Assembly: GCF_001618865.1 (NCBI RefSeq)
Contig: NZ_CP015136.1
Span: 2,639,001 to 2,703,000, forward strand
Origin: Luteitalea pratensis
GTDB taxonomy: Bacteria > Acidobacteriota > Vicinamibacteria > Vicinamibacterales > Vicinamibacteraceae
Direction of reading: 5' to 3'
DNA: 64,000 nucleotides
The translations under genes were made by a program, and so were the position numbers. Shown here piece after piece: positions 27,450 through 37,001 of this stretch. Numbering within the stretch: position 1 is the first letter of the stretch; each line of letters opens with the position of its first letter. The notes beneath the pieces were generated by a model, which was given only the letters and a program-made list of their open reading frames with translations, was not told the DNA's origin and did no database searches.

Positions 27450-27524
27450 GCGGTAAAGCTCCTTCGTTGTCCTGCGGCCTGTGGCGATATGCCACGGAGC
27501 AGGCGGTTTGATGTCCCGTGCGTG

Positions 27525-27540
27525 AGCATGGGCCGTGCCG
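27525..27540 (-). promoter_or_regulatory. Sigma-54-like promoter of the exported-protein operon
   Basis: Minus strand CGGCACGGCCCATGCT matches the consensus TGGCACGRNNNTTGCW at 11 of 13 defined positions, with a perfect GGCACG and correct GG-N10-GC spacing. The predicted start leaves a leader of about 65 bases. Confidence 0.6.
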
Positions 27541-27553
27541 ATGTAGCGACACC

Positions 27554-27581
27554 CTTGACCACGGCCCAACTGTTTGTCAAG
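27554..27581. promoter_or_regulatory. Inverted repeat upstream of the sigma-54-like promoter
   Basis: CTTGAC and GTCAAG form perfect 6-base arms around a 16-base spacer, starting 14 bases beyond the -24 element, where an enhancer-binding activator could sit. It is supported by position only. Confidence 0.35.
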
Positions 27582-27674
27582 ACGAGGGTTGCCGCGACTG
27601 ACGAGCGCGATCGGCAAGGCCGGACCTCCGGCCTCGCGTGCGAACTCCGAAATGTCGGGGGCGCTACTCCGGGG

Positions 27675-29354
27675 TCAGTGGCCGGCGGCCGTGCTCGGAC
27701 GACGTACGCCGAGACGCGCCATCCGGCCCTCGAGGGTCGTCGGCTTGACGCCCAGGAGTTCCGCGGCCCCACCAGGTCCCCGGACCCGCCACCCGGTGCT
27801 GTCCAGGACCGCCTTGATGTGCGCGGCCTCGACGTCGGTCAGCTTCAGGCTCCGCTGCCGCGCATTGCCGCGCGCGGTGGGCGCCGGGATCACGAGCTTG
27901 GGCGAGTTGGCCAGGATCATGGCGTGCTCGACCGTGTTGCGGAGTTCGCGGATGTTGCCGGGCCAGGTGTAGCGCTGCAAGGCCTCCATGCTCTCCCGTG
28001 AGACGGAGGTCACCGACTTGCCGAAGTGCTTGGAGCACTCCTCGATGAACGCCCAGACCAGGGCCGGGATGTCCTCGACACGTTCGCGCAGCGGCGGCAC
28101 CGTGATCGGAAACACGTTGAGCCGGTAGAACAGATCCTCCCGGAACGTGCGCGCGGCGACCGCGTCCTCGAGATTGCGGTTGGTGGCGGCGATGATCCGT
28201 ACGTCCACCTTGATGGGCTGGGTGCTGCCCAGCCGCTCCACCACCCGATCCTGGAGCACGCGCAGCAGCTTGACCTGTGCCTCGAGCGGCAGCTCGCCGA
28301 TCTCGTCGAGGAAGATGGTCGATCCCTCGGCCATCTCGAAGCGGCCGACCTGACGGGAGACCGCGCCGGTGTAGGCGCCCTTCTCGCGCCCGAACAGCTC
28401 GCTCTCGATGAGCGCCGTCGGAATCGCGCCGCAGTTGACCCGCACCATCGGGCGCTTGGCGCGCGGGCTGAGTTCGTGGATTTCCTTGGCGAATACTTCC
28501 TTGCCGGCGCCGGTTTCGCCGAGCAGGAGCACGGTGGCCCCCGTCGGGGCGACCTGTTCGACGAGCTGCAGTGTCTCGCGCGCCGCGCCGCTGTCGGCGG
28601 TCACGCCGCTGTTGCACCGGAGCTGCTTGACCTCGCGGTGCAGCAGCTCGTTGTCGCGCGCCAGCAGGTCGCGCAGCTGCGTGACCTCGCGCATGGCGCG
28701 CTGCAACTGCTGCTGATCGCTTCGATGCTGAAGCGCCTGCCCGAACACCTGGCCGACGAGGCGCATCGCGTCCTTCAGGATGGGCGTCGCCGCGCGCGGC
28801 ATACCGAGCGAGGCCACCGACAGCGCGCCGATCAGCTCACCGTCGACGAAAATCGGCACGGTGACGTTGGACCGCGTGCCTACCCGCCGCAGGTTCTCGC
28901 GATCGAGATCTGACGGCAACTCGTCGACGTCGTCCACGACCACGATCGTGCCGACGCGCAACTGGTTCAGCAGCCACGGGAACTGGGCTTGTGCCGACAA
29001 CGCGGACATATGGTCCGGAACGTCGTAGTGCGCGAACTCGGGACGCGTCCACTGGTGCGTGAACACCAGGTCGCCGCCGGGTCCAACCTGGAAGAACAGG
29101 CTGCGATCCATCCCGAGCGCCTGCACGATCTGCCGCTGTGTGTCGACGATCGTGTCGTCGACGGTGTCGGGGGGGATGTTGACGAACCGCGCCACGAGAT
29201 CAGCAATCAGGCGCGCGAACGTCACCGTGCCATGGGCGGGGATGTCGGACGAATTCGCTGTAGCGATGGCAGTGGTGAACACAGGCCTCTCGGGGTGGTG
29301 CCGGCCGGGTGCCGCGTGACCCGCGGAATGCGGTTCCAGCCGACGGAGGATCAT
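27675..29354 (-). CDS. Sigma-54-dependent Fis-family transcriptional activator with GAF domain
   Basis: A bacterial enhancer-binding protein of about 559 residues. A GAF-type sensor occupies roughly residues 45-195. A coiled-coil linker leads to the AAA+ domain: Walker A GETGAGKE, GAYTGA in the sigma-54-contact loop (tyrosine replacing the usual phenylalanine), Walker B IFLDEIGE and sensor ATNRNL. The C-terminal Fis helix-turn-helix includes GGAAELLGVKPTTLEGRMARLG. It should activate sigma-54 promoters in response to a ligand bound by GAF. The start is uncertain: 29411, 29354 and a GTG at 29282 are all in frame. The strong promoter next to its 3' end suggests it may act on the neighbouring envelope operon. 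Confidence 0.9.
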   Translation of the reverse strand: MILRRLEPHSAGHAAPGRHHPERPVFTTAIATANSSDIPAHGTVTFARLIADLVARFVNIPPDTVDDTIVDTQRQIVQALGMDRSLFFQVGPGGDLVFTHQWTRPEFAHYDVPDHMSALSAQAQFPWLLNQLRVGTIVVVDDVDELPSDLDRENLRRVGTRSNVTVPIFVDGELIGALSVASLGMPRAATPILKDAMRLVGQVFGQALQHRSDQQQLQRAMREVTQLRDLLARDNELLHREVKQLRCNSGVTADSGAARETLQLVEQVAPTGATVLLLGETGAGKEVFAKEIHELSPRAKRPMVRVNCGAIPTALIESELFGREKGAYTGAVSRQVGRFEMAEGSTIFLDEIGELPLEAQVKLLRVLQDRVVERLGSTQPIKVDVRIIAATNRNLEDAVAARTFREDLFYRLNVFPITVPPLRERVEDIPALVWAFIEECSKHFGKSVTSVSRESMEALQRYTWPGNIRELRNTVEHAMILANSPKLVIPAPTARGNARQRSLKLTDVEAAHIKAVLDSTGWRVRGPGGAAELLGVKPTTLEGRMARLGVRRPSTAAGH

Positions 29355-29500
29355 AGTCACGGGGTTGTAGCGAACTGGACTATGCCTGTGGATAGTTAGA
29401 CCAATGTCCATCCGTGCAGATGGAGGCTCTCCGAGTCCTCGGAGGCGGGAGGGCGCTGCCCGTGGCTACCGGTCCGCGGCGGATCACGACGAATGCTTGG

Positions 29501-29518
29501 GAAAACATCGAGGTTTTC
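29501..29518. promoter_or_regulatory. Inverted repeat GAAAAC-N6-GTTTTC
   Basis: Perfect 6-base arms of an AT-rich palindrome in GC-rich surroundings, 24 bases upstream of the -24 element and centred about 60 bases before the predicted start. It is a candidate activator site between the two divergent sigma-54 activator units. Confidence 0.4.
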
Positions 29519-29542
29519 GGCCGGTCCGTCCAGTGAGCGCGG

Positions 29543-29558
29543 CGGCACGCGCTGTGCT
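29543..29558 (+). promoter_or_regulatory. Sigma-54-like promoter of the ABM / activator operon
   Basis: CGGCACGCGCTGTGCT has GGCACG and TGCT with GG-N10-GC spacing and matches 10 of 13 defined consensus positions. The predicted leader to the ABM-domain gene is about 57 bases. Confidence 0.5.
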
Positions 29559-29625
29559 ACTTGCGACCGTGCGGCCCTCCGCCACGCTGACCTCCACGTG
29601 GAAGGCCCCCGCCTCAGGCCCGTTC

Positions 29626-29976
29626 ATGAGTGAAGCCTCCGTAGAAGTCCGTGTCGAGTGGAGCGTACTGCCGCCGCAGGTCGACGCCGTCGGCGGCGTG
29701 CTGCATGCGCTGCTCTCGGCCACCCGCGGAGAGCCGGGCTGCCGCACGTGTACCCTCGCCACCGACATGGGGACGCTGGTCACCCTGCGGCTACGGGAGG
29801 TCTGGGACTCCGAGGACGCGTTGCGCCAACACCTGCGATCCCCGCGATTCGAGGCGCTCGCCAGCCTGCTCGAGTCCGCGATCACGCAGCCGCGGGTCGA
29901 GTTCGTGCTGCCGACCGGCACCCGGGGCTTCGAGTACGCCCGGGGCGTTCGCGACGCGATCGAAGGCACCCGCTGA
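29626..29976 (+). CDS. ABM-domain (antibiotic biosynthesis monooxygenase-like) small protein
   Basis: A 116-residue protein with the ferredoxin-like ABM fold: a first strand (VEVRVEWSVLPPQ), a helix, EPGCRTCTL, LREVWDSEDALRQHLRSPRFEALASLL and a final strand. ABM proteins include small cofactor-free oxygenases and many non-catalytic members. The paired arrangement with a sensor-less sigma-54 activator, which starts three bases after this stop, suggests a regulatory or ligand-sensing role; that is inference. A paralogue lies near 34.6 kb, sharing the RGFEY/RGLEY ending. The ATG used is the one directly before the first strand. Confidence 0.8.
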   Translation: MSEASVEVRVEWSVLPPQVDAVGGVLHALLSATRGEPGCRTCTLATDMGTLVTLRLREVWDSEDALRQHLRSPRFEALASLLESAITQPRVEFVLPTGTRGFEYARGVRDAIEGTR

Positions 29977-29979
29977 TCC

Positions 29980-31137
<1,158 letters not shown>

Positions 31138-31289
31138 GGAAACCTGACGGCCGGCTGGGCTGCGGCCTGCAGCCTACGGGCTACCACCTACACCTTGGGC
31201 CTTGGGCCTTCGAATCTCGCAAGCCTTGCGAGATCCTTAAGCCCTAAGCCGGAGGTAGCCTGCAGGCCGCAGGCTGCAGCCTGCCATCG
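31138..31289. repeat. CTGCAG-type repeats and a strong inverted repeat between convergent genes
   Basis: Contains GCGGCCTGCAGCC, GGGCCTT heptamers, a 10-base-arm inverted repeat (ATCTCGCAAG-C-CTTGCGAGAT at 31214-31234), and GCCTGCAGGCCGCAGGCTGC. The inverted repeat could end transcription from both sides, though there is no long T-run. Confidence 0.7.
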
Positions 31290-32993
31290 TCAGTGGGTGG
31301 CTGGCCCTGGTTCCTTCGGCGGCAGGCGCTGAAGGCCGACCAGCGTCCAGGCGGCGCCGTCGCGCCTGAAGTGGACCTTGATCGGGCGCGTCCAGGCGGG
31401 GTGGCCGGGGTCGGTCGCACTCAGTTCCACCTCGATGAACGATCCAGCCGTTGTCGGCAGGCCGGCAGGCGCCTGCATGCGCAGCTGGCTGCCCGACGTC
31501 TGGCCGATTCGCGTGGACGTGCCGGTGGCGTTGTCGAAACGTCCCCAGACGGCGGTGTAGGTGGCCGGTGCCGGCGCGAAGCCGTACTGCACGGCGGCGT
31601 TGCCGAACGTCAGCTCACCTGTCGCGCTCAGCACGGGATCCACGATCGGGTTGATCTTGGGCAGGTAGGCGCGGCCGATCTTGTCGCGCCGGACAATCAG
31701 GGTGTCGGCGAGGTACTTCTCCTGCGCATCGTCGCCGAGCTCGCCTGTCTTCACCACCGCCCGTATCAGGTCATCGGAGAACGCCATCACCCGCCGCGCG
31801 GCCCAGAACGCGTCGTCGTCGCGCATCTCCACGAAGGCCTGCGTCGGCGCGCGCGGCTTCCACGTTTCCGGATCGAACGAGTCGCCCTCGAAGAGTCCGA
31901 TGCTCGGGTAGTCAGGGTACTCGGCGGTCTGCCACGGGCTCAGTCCGAAGCCGAACGTGAAGAGCCGCTTCCTGGTCGGGCCACCCTCGTAGATGTGCTC
32001 CCAGCCCTCGTTCGCGTCGTGCGGACCGGCCGCGCCGACGCCGAACGTCGAGCCTACATCCTGCAGGTAGTGGCGCACGATGCTCCGTCCCCCCTCGGTC
32101 ACGACCGTGTCGAGGGTGTTGCCCGCCTTCATGTCGGTGAGGTTGGTCCACGCGCCGAACACGCGCAGGGCGCGCAACTCACGCCGATGCTCGTGCGGCA
32201 CGATGTCGTTCGGATCGTCGGGTCGTGTCCCCTTGTAACGGAAGCCGCCGATGACCCTGCCCGGGAGCAGGCGTCCGGCCGCGGCCCTCACCGTTCCGTC
32301 GGGCTCGCGCGGGACCTTCTCGAGCAGTTCCCGCACGTCGTCCTCGGTCATCGGCGTACGCTTGCCGGCTGGCCGCTTCTTCGTGGCCTTGGGGTCGATG
32401 GTCGCGCTGCCGGGGGCGAACGACGTGACGAAGTACTCGACCTGGTTGTAGCCAAGTGCCCAGAAGATCTTGGTCGAGATCACGACCGCCGCCGTGGCGC
32501 CGCGCGGGTTGGCCTTGGCGTCGAAGGACACGAACCACGTCTCGCCGTTGGCATCCTTCGCCGTGAAGCCAGGGGCCATGCCCGCGCTCTTCTCGCGCGT
32601 CAGGGTCCATTTCTGCGGCGCCGGCGCCGGTCCGGCGACGGGCCCGCGCTGGAGTTCCTCGGCCGTGATCGGCCGGCTGCCGATGCGGTTGGTGAACCAG
32701 CTCGAGTCCGGTACCTCGTCGACCGTGTTGAGATTGCCCGCCGGGGTGTTCGTCGGTTTCTGTCCCGCCGTGTTGAACAGCTGGTACGCGAGGTCGTAGA
32801 ACAGGTCGATGTCCCACTCCGCGGCGCCCGAAGCGTCCGCGCTTGCGGGTTCCCGCTTGATCGGGTCGTCGCTGTAGAACCGGGGCGTCGCCGTGCGCGA
32901 GGAGCCCTGCGCGGCCGCCAGCAACCCGGCGACGACGAGCGCCGCCGTGGCGTTGCGTGTGAGGCGCGATGAGATCAGGTGTCGATGCTGCAT
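31290..32993 (-). CDS. Exported protein of unknown function with possible kinase-like fold
   Basis: A 567-residue exported protein (signal about 1-30) with no function I can name. Two features recall kinase-like folds of the HipA/PI-kinase sort. One is ETWFVSFDAK followed by a helix ending in WALGYNQVEY (152-187), like an N-lobe strand with lysine and the next helix. The other is NLTDMKAGN (284-292, compare the catalytic-loop pattern DxKxxN) followed 20 residues later by DVG (312-314, compare DFG). GAGGAGAG precedes the ATG, and the gene follows an Omp85-like barrel by 11 bases, so the two are an operon. The kinase idea is inference; it could equally be a binding or structural protein. Confidence 0.7.
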   Translation of the reverse strand: MQHRHLISSRLTRNATAALVVAGLLAAAQGSSRTATPRFYSDDPIKREPASADASGAAEWDIDLFYDLAYQLFNTAGQKPTNTPAGNLNTVDEVPDSSWFTNRIGSRPITAEELQRGPVAGPAPAPQKWTLTREKSAGMAPGFTAKDANGETWFVSFDAKANPRGATAAVVISTKIFWALGYNQVEYFVTSFAPGSATIDPKATKKRPAGKRTPMTEDDVRELLEKVPREPDGTVRAAAGRLLPGRVIGGFRYKGTRPDDPNDIVPHEHRRELRALRVFGAWTNLTDMKAGNTLDTVVTEGGRSIVRHYLQDVGSTFGVGAAGPHDANEGWEHIYEGGPTRKRLFTFGFGLSPWQTAEYPDYPSIGLFEGDSFDPETWKPRAPTQAFVEMRDDDAFWAARRVMAFSDDLIRAVVKTGELGDDAQEKYLADTLIVRRDKIGRAYLPKINPIVDPVLSATGELTFGNAAVQYGFAPAPATYTAVWGRFDNATGTSTRIGQTSGSQLRMQAPAGLPTTAGSFIEVELSATDPGHPAWTRPIKVHFRRDGAAWTLVGLQRLPPKEPGPATH

Positions 32994-33004
32994 GACGGCT
33001 CTCC

Positions 33005-34270
33005 TCAGAAGCTGGCGCTGGCCGCGAAGACCAGGTTGAAGCCTTCGCTACCCTTCGCAAGCTCGATGCGCACCGGGGTCGCCAACGGCCCGTGCAGGCG
33101 GAAACCGATGCCGAAGTCGGTGTGCAGATCTTTGAAGTCGAGGTCCGACTTGCGTGCGGCCACCTTGCCGGCGTCGAAGAAGATGGCGGTGTCGATGAAG
33201 CTGTTCACCAGCACCCGCCACTCGGCCTGCATCAGCAGGCTGTGCCGATCGCGGAACCGCAGGTTCTGGTAGCCACGCAGGTTCGAACCGCTGCCCAGGC
33301 CGGGCAGCATGAAGAACGGCACCTGGTCGTCATTGTCGCGCATCGTTGTCTCGACGCGTCCGCGCAGCGACAGGACCCAGGCGTCCCGGAGAATCGGGAT
33401 GTGCTGGACCGCCTCGTAATTGACCTGCTCGAAGGTGTACGCGTCGTCCTGGTCGCCGTAGTGGTGAAGCGTCACGCCGTAGTAGCCGCCGCGGCGTGCG
33501 TATTCCGGGCTCAGCCGGGTGTCGATCGCCACCGTTGCCTGGGAATGCAGGTAGGTGACCTTCGCGTTGAGACCGTTCACGTCGCCGTACACGTCCCCGA
33601 CGGTCGGCGTGTCGCCGCCTTCCCCCGGGAACTGGTCCCATTGCGAGAACTCGGTGCCGCCGGCCAGGAACAGGGCGCCCCGCGTCGGCCGTACCTCGAG
33701 CAGGCCTCCCACGTAGGGCTGCCGGAATCCGTAATTGCTTCCGGCATCCTGATCACTGTCGTTGCCGACGCCGAAGAAGTTGACCTGCGGCGCCTCGCGC
33801 CAGCCGCCGAGGACGGAGAGTCTGGCGCGGCGCCCGAACAGCCGCGGCGCGACGTACTCGGTCTCGATCCGCTTGTAGTTGCTGAACGTGTAGCTGCCGC
33901 GCACGTCGAGCGTGTCGTAGTCGCGCACGTGGGCGAGGTAGCCGGCACCCAGCGTGAATCCACCGCCGCCATAGGCGCTGGTGAAGAACGGGTGCCACTT
34001 CACGTTGCCGGAGAGGAACATCTCCTCGAGCTTCTTGACCCACATCTCGGCACCGTTGGGTTCGTACGGTGCGAGCTTGCCCGCCTTCTCCTGCTGCTGG
34101 GCTTCGATGGTGCCGGCGCGCGTCTCTCCGTCGGCAGGCGCCGGCTGGGCACGGACGCCCGACGCAGCAGCCAGGGTACCGAGCGCGACGACGAGAGCCG
34201 CGACGCCGGTACGCCCGCGTGGGATCGTGCGGAACGCGAGCCGGCCGGTGACGGCGTGAATCATGTGCAT
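33005..34270 (-). CDS. BamA/TamA-like (Omp85 surface-antigen domain) outer-membrane protein
   Basis: A 421-residue exported barrel protein. After the signal peptide (ending GVRAQP) and a short helical stretch comes a 16-strand-type surface antigen (D15) domain. Typical are YGGGGFTLGAGY, the barrel-end region LPGLGSGSNLRGYQNLRFRDRHSLLMQAEWRV, and the C-terminus NLVFAASASF. There is no POTRA repeat, so it is shorter than true BamA and probably does not insert other barrels by itself. AGGAGAC fixes the start. It is the first gene before the possible kinase-fold protein, and a sigma-54-like element precedes it. Confidence 0.82.
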   Translation of the reverse strand: MHMIHAVTGRLAFRTIPRGRTGVAALVVALGTLAAASGVRAQPAPADGETRAGTIEAQQQEKAGKLAPYEPNGAEMWVKKLEEMFLSGNVKWHPFFTSAYGGGGFTLGAGYLAHVRDYDTLDVRGSYTFSNYKRIETEYVAPRLFGRRARLSVLGGWREAPQVNFFGVGNDSDQDAGSNYGFRQPYVGGLLEVRPTRGALFLAGGTEFSQWDQFPGEGGDTPTVGDVYGDVNGLNAKVTYLHSQATVAIDTRLSPEYARRGGYYGVTLHHYGDQDDAYTFEQVNYEAVQHIPILRDAWVLSLRGRVETTMRDNDDQVPFFMLPGLGSGSNLRGYQNLRFRDRHSLLMQAEWRVLVNSFIDTAIFFDAGKVAARKSDLDFKDLHTDFGIGFRLHGPLATPVRIELAKGSEGFNLVFAASASF

Positions 34271-34340
34271 GTCTCCTGGAACCGTGCCCGCGGCGCCCGA
34301 GTCGATGGGTGCGCCGGCGGTTCGGCCTTGTCGTGCGTAA

Positions 34341-34356
34341 TGGAACAGTCGTGCCA
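34341..34356 (-). promoter_or_regulatory. Sigma-54-like element before the Omp85-like operon
   Basis: Minus strand TGGCACGACTGTTCCA has a perfect -24 element, TGGCACG, but the -12 element reads TTCCA instead of TTGCA, so the key G is missing. The leader would be about 59 bases. It may be a weak or degenerate promoter. Confidence 0.35.
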
Positions 34357-34602
34357 GATCGCCGCGTCCCCCCGTTTCGGCGTGACGGAAGGCCATCGCA
34401 CGCCTTTCGGGTGATGCCGGACGCGTCCAGCCTCCGCCCACGCGTTGTGCGGGACCACATGTTGACCCGACTCGGGCCGACTTGTAACCTCCGCAGTACG
34501 CTATGACACCCACCGTTGCGTCCAGGGCGCGGTTTCCCGCACCGTTTCGGCCCGGCGTCGCCACGGTGCGTGCTGGCAGCAGATCTGCTATCTCGGACAG
34601 AC
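34357..34602. other. Divergent intergenic region
   Basis: No gene visible. A second GG-N10-GC match on the plus strand (34574-34589) would place the start only a few bases before the ABM-domain gene, so I do not call it. An arginine-rich open frame here is a shadow. Confidence 0.45.
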
Positions 34603-34959
34603 GTGGTGCAATTGCTGTTGCGGATCACGGCGGTGCCGGGGCACACCGACGTCCTGCTGCAGGCACTGCGCAGCGTCATGCGCAGCGTGCAGGTGGATGC
34701 GGCCTGTGTGGACGCGCAAGTGCTCGCCGACGTCGATGACCGGAGTGTCCTCTGGTACTGGGAGGACTGGTCCGGCCTCGCCGCGTTCGAACGGCATCTG
34801 CGCTCCGAACGCTTCGCTCGGCTGTTGGCGGTGCTCGAGACCTCCTCGACCCTGCCGCTGCTCGAATGCCGCGTCGTCACCGAAATCCGCGGGCTGGAGT
34901 ACCTCGCCAGCGTCCGCGGCGTCGAGGTGTCCGATGTGACCGGGCAGATGCAGGACTGA
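34603..34959 (+). CDS. ABM-domain small protein, second copy
   Basis: A 118-residue paralogue of the ABM-like protein near 29.7 kb: strand VVQLLLRITAVPGH, helix, VLWYWEDWSGLAAFERHLRSERFARLLAVLE, final strand, then RGLEYLASVRGVEV. The start is uncertain; one of two adjacent GTG codons directly before the first strand is used. A DUF4136 gene follows 32 bases later. The histidine of ERHLRS is shared with the family. Whether it is catalytic is unknown; its neighbourhood of exported envelope proteins and sigma-54 activators is the best hint to its role. Confidence 0.7.
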   Translation: MVQLLLRITAVPGHTDVLLQALRSVMRSVQVDAACVDAQVLADVDDRSVLWYWEDWSGLAAFERHLRSERFARLLAVLETSSTLPLLECRVVTEIRGLEYLASVRGVEVSDVTGQMQD

Positions 34960-34991
34960 CGTCAAACACGGAAGGACCAAGGATTCAGGAC

Positions 34992-35564
34992 ATGCGGAAC
35001 ATCAGCCGTCGCTTCATCGTCGCGCTTGCCGCGCTCGCCCTGGCGGGCGGCATCGCGCAGGCCCAGGACGTCAAGTACAACTACGCAACCGGGACGGACT
35101 TTGCCAAGTTCAAGACCTACCGGTGGATCGACCTGCCGAACGCCGAGAAGCCGGACGCGATCGTGAACCAGCAGATTCACGACGCCATCGACGCCAACCT
35201 GGCCAAGAAGGGGCTCACCAAGGCCACCGGGGAAGACGCAGACCTGCTTGTCGCCTACCAGCTCGCCGTGACGCAGGAACGTCAGTGGAGCGCCTACAGC
35301 ACCGGCGGCTACGGCTACGGCGGCTACGGCTGGCGGTACGGCGGGATGGGCGGGATGGGCGGCTCGACGACAGCGACCAGCAGCACGCTGCACGTGGGGA
35401 CACTCGCGTTCGACATCTACGACACCGCCGCGAAGAAGCTGGTGTGGAAGGGAACCGCGACCAAGACGCTCAACCCCAGCAAGGATCCGAAGAAGAACCA
35501 GGAGCGGCTCCAGAAGGCGATGGACAAGCTGCTCAAGAACTTCCCGCCGAAGGAAAAGGATTAG
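34992..35564 (+). CDS. Exported DUF4136 protein
   Basis: A 190-residue exported protein with a cleavable signal peptide (ending IAQAQ) and the DUF4136 pattern: KYNYATGTDFAKFKTYRWID, INDAIDANLAKKGLTK-like helix, DADLLVAYQLAV, and a final segment TLAFDIYDTAAKKLVWKGTATKTL. A glycine/tyrosine-rich insert (STGGYGYGGYGW and GGMGGMGG) lies in the middle. Most family members are lipoproteins, but this one lacks a lipobox cysteine. Function is unknown. The nucleotide-transporter-like gene follows eight bases later. Confidence 0.85.
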   Translation: MRNISRRFIVALAALALAGGIAQAQDVKYNYATGTDFAKFKTYRWIDLPNAEKPDAIVNQQIHDAIDANLAKKGLTKATGEDADLLVAYQLAVTQERQWSAYSTGGYGYGGYGWRYGGMGGMGGSTTATSSTLHVGTLAFDIYDTAAKKLVWKGTATKTLNPSKDPKKNQERLQKAMDKLLKNFPPKEKD

Positions 35565-35572
35565 GCCATCCC

Positions 35573-36955
35573 GTGAGCGTCATCGGCGAAACAGGTCCGC
35601 CCGCGCACGCCGCCGGCAGTACGCCACCGGTGGGCAAGTCGCTCGTCGCGCGGCTGTTGTCGCCGATTGCCGACATCCACACCGGCGAAGAAACAAAAGC
35701 GTTGCTGCTGACGCTGCTGATGTTCCTCGTCCTGGCCGCGTACTACGAACTCAAGACCGCTCGCGAGGTGTTCATCCTCTCGGAGGGCGGGGCCGAGGTG
35801 AAGAGCTACTCCTCGGCCGGGCAGGCGTTCCTGCTCCTTGGTCTCGTGCCGGCGTACGGCGCCTTCGCGTCCAAGGTCAACCGCCAGCGGCTTGTGACGT
35901 GGGTGACGTTGTTCTTCGCCGCGAACGTGGGGCTGTTTGCCATCGCCTATGGCGCCCACCTGCCGATCGGCATCGCGTACTTCCTCTGGGTCGGGATCTT
36001 CAACGTGATGGTCATCGCACAGTTCTGGGCGCTGGCCAACGACCTGTTCACCCCCGACCAGGGCAAGCGGTTGTTCCCGTTGATCGGCGTCGGCAGTAGC
36101 CTCGGCGCCTGGGTGGGCTCGGTGCGAGCCGGACACCTCGTGAGCGCGCAGGGCCCGATGCGCCTGCTCCTCGGCGCCGGCGTGATTCTCGTCGTCTGTG
36201 CCCTGCTGGCGAGCGTCGTGAGTCGTCGCGCGCCGCGGCCGGCCTCGGCGCCGAAGTCGGCGGCGACCGACGACGACAAGCCGCTCGGCAAGGCGGGTGG
36301 CTTCGAGCTGATTCGGAAGGACCGGTACCTGCTGCTGATCGCCCTGCTCACGGTGCTGCTCAACGTCGTCAACACCTCCGGCGAATACCTGCTGGGGCGC
36401 TACGTCGTCGAGCAGGCGCAGGCACTGCACGGCGCCGGCCCGGCGGGCGCGGACGCGCGGCAGGTGTTCATCGGGGCGACCTACAGTCGCCTGTTCAGCA
36501 TGGTGAATCTGATGGGCTTCCTGCTGCAGATGTTCGTGGTCTCGCGCGTGTTCAAGTACCTTGGCGTGGGCAAGGCCCTCTACATCCACCCGATTGTCGC
36601 GCTCACCGGCTACGGACTGTTCCTGACCGGCCCGTCGCTGTCACTGATGACTGCGGTCAAGGTGGCCGACAACAGCCTCGACTACTCGCTGGGCAACACC
36701 ACCAAGCAGGCGCTCTGGTTGCCGACCAGCCGGGAAGCCAAGTACAAGGCCAAGCAGGCCGTGGACTCGTTCTTCGTTCGCGCCGGCGACGTCATCTCTG
36801 CCGGCATCGTCTTCGCGGGGGAGCGTCTCGCCCTGGCGGTGCCGGTGTTTGCGACGATAACGTTGGTTCTCGCGGGGGCATGGCTCGGGACAGTGGCCCT
36901 GCTCAACGTCGCCCTGCGGCGCAAGACCGACGAGACTCACGTGACCGGGCTCTAG
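35573..36955 (+). CDS. Tlc / Npt-type nucleotide transporter-like membrane protein
   Basis: A 460-residue membrane protein with about twelve helices resembling the ATP/ADP translocase (Tlc/Npt) family. Supporting stretches are ELKTAREVFILSEGG near the first helix, FWALANDLFTPDQGKRLFPLIGVGSSLGAWVGS, and the very typical ADNSLDYSLGNTTKQALWLPTSREAKYKAKQAVDSFFVR. Family members swap ATP for ADP in intracellular parasites and plastids, but free-living bacteria carry relatives of unknown substrate. The start is a GTG eight bases after the DUF4136 stop, suggesting an operon. Transport of nucleotides by this protein is not shown. Confidence 0.82.
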   Translation: MSVIGETGPPAHAAGSTPPVGKSLVARLLSPIADIHTGEETKALLLTLLMFLVLAAYYELKTAREVFILSEGGAEVKSYSSAGQAFLLLGLVPAYGAFASKVNRQRLVTWVTLFFAANVGLFAIAYGAHLPIGIAYFLWVGIFNVMVIAQFWALANDLFTPDQGKRLFPLIGVGSSLGAWVGSVRAGHLVSAQGPMRLLLGAGVILVVCALLASVVSRRAPRPASAPKSAATDDDKPLGKAGGFELIRKDRYLLLIALLTVLLNVVNTSGEYLLGRYVVEQAQALHGAGPAGADARQVFIGATYSRLFSMVNLMGFLLQMFVVSRVFKYLGVGKALYIHPIVALTGYGLFLTGPSLSLMTAVKVADNSLDYSLGNTTKQALWLPTSREAKYKAKQAVDSFFVRAGDVISAGIVFAGERLALAVPVFATITLVLAGAWLGTVALLNVALRRKTDETHVTGL

Positions 36956-37001
36956 CAGCCATATATCCGAGGCAATCGTTTACAGGAAGGATGACAGGAT
37001 C

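Noticed and set aside
27618-27633. GGCCGGACCTCCGGCC hairpin as terminator of the GAF-type activator gene
   Set aside because: It is a good palindrome but lacks a T-run on the relevant strand and may be chance in GC-rich DNA.
34574-34589. TGGCAGCAGATCTGCT as a sigma-54 promoter for the second ABM gene
   Set aside because: Spacing is right, but the transcript would begin only about three bases before the start codon; kept out until a start is mapped.
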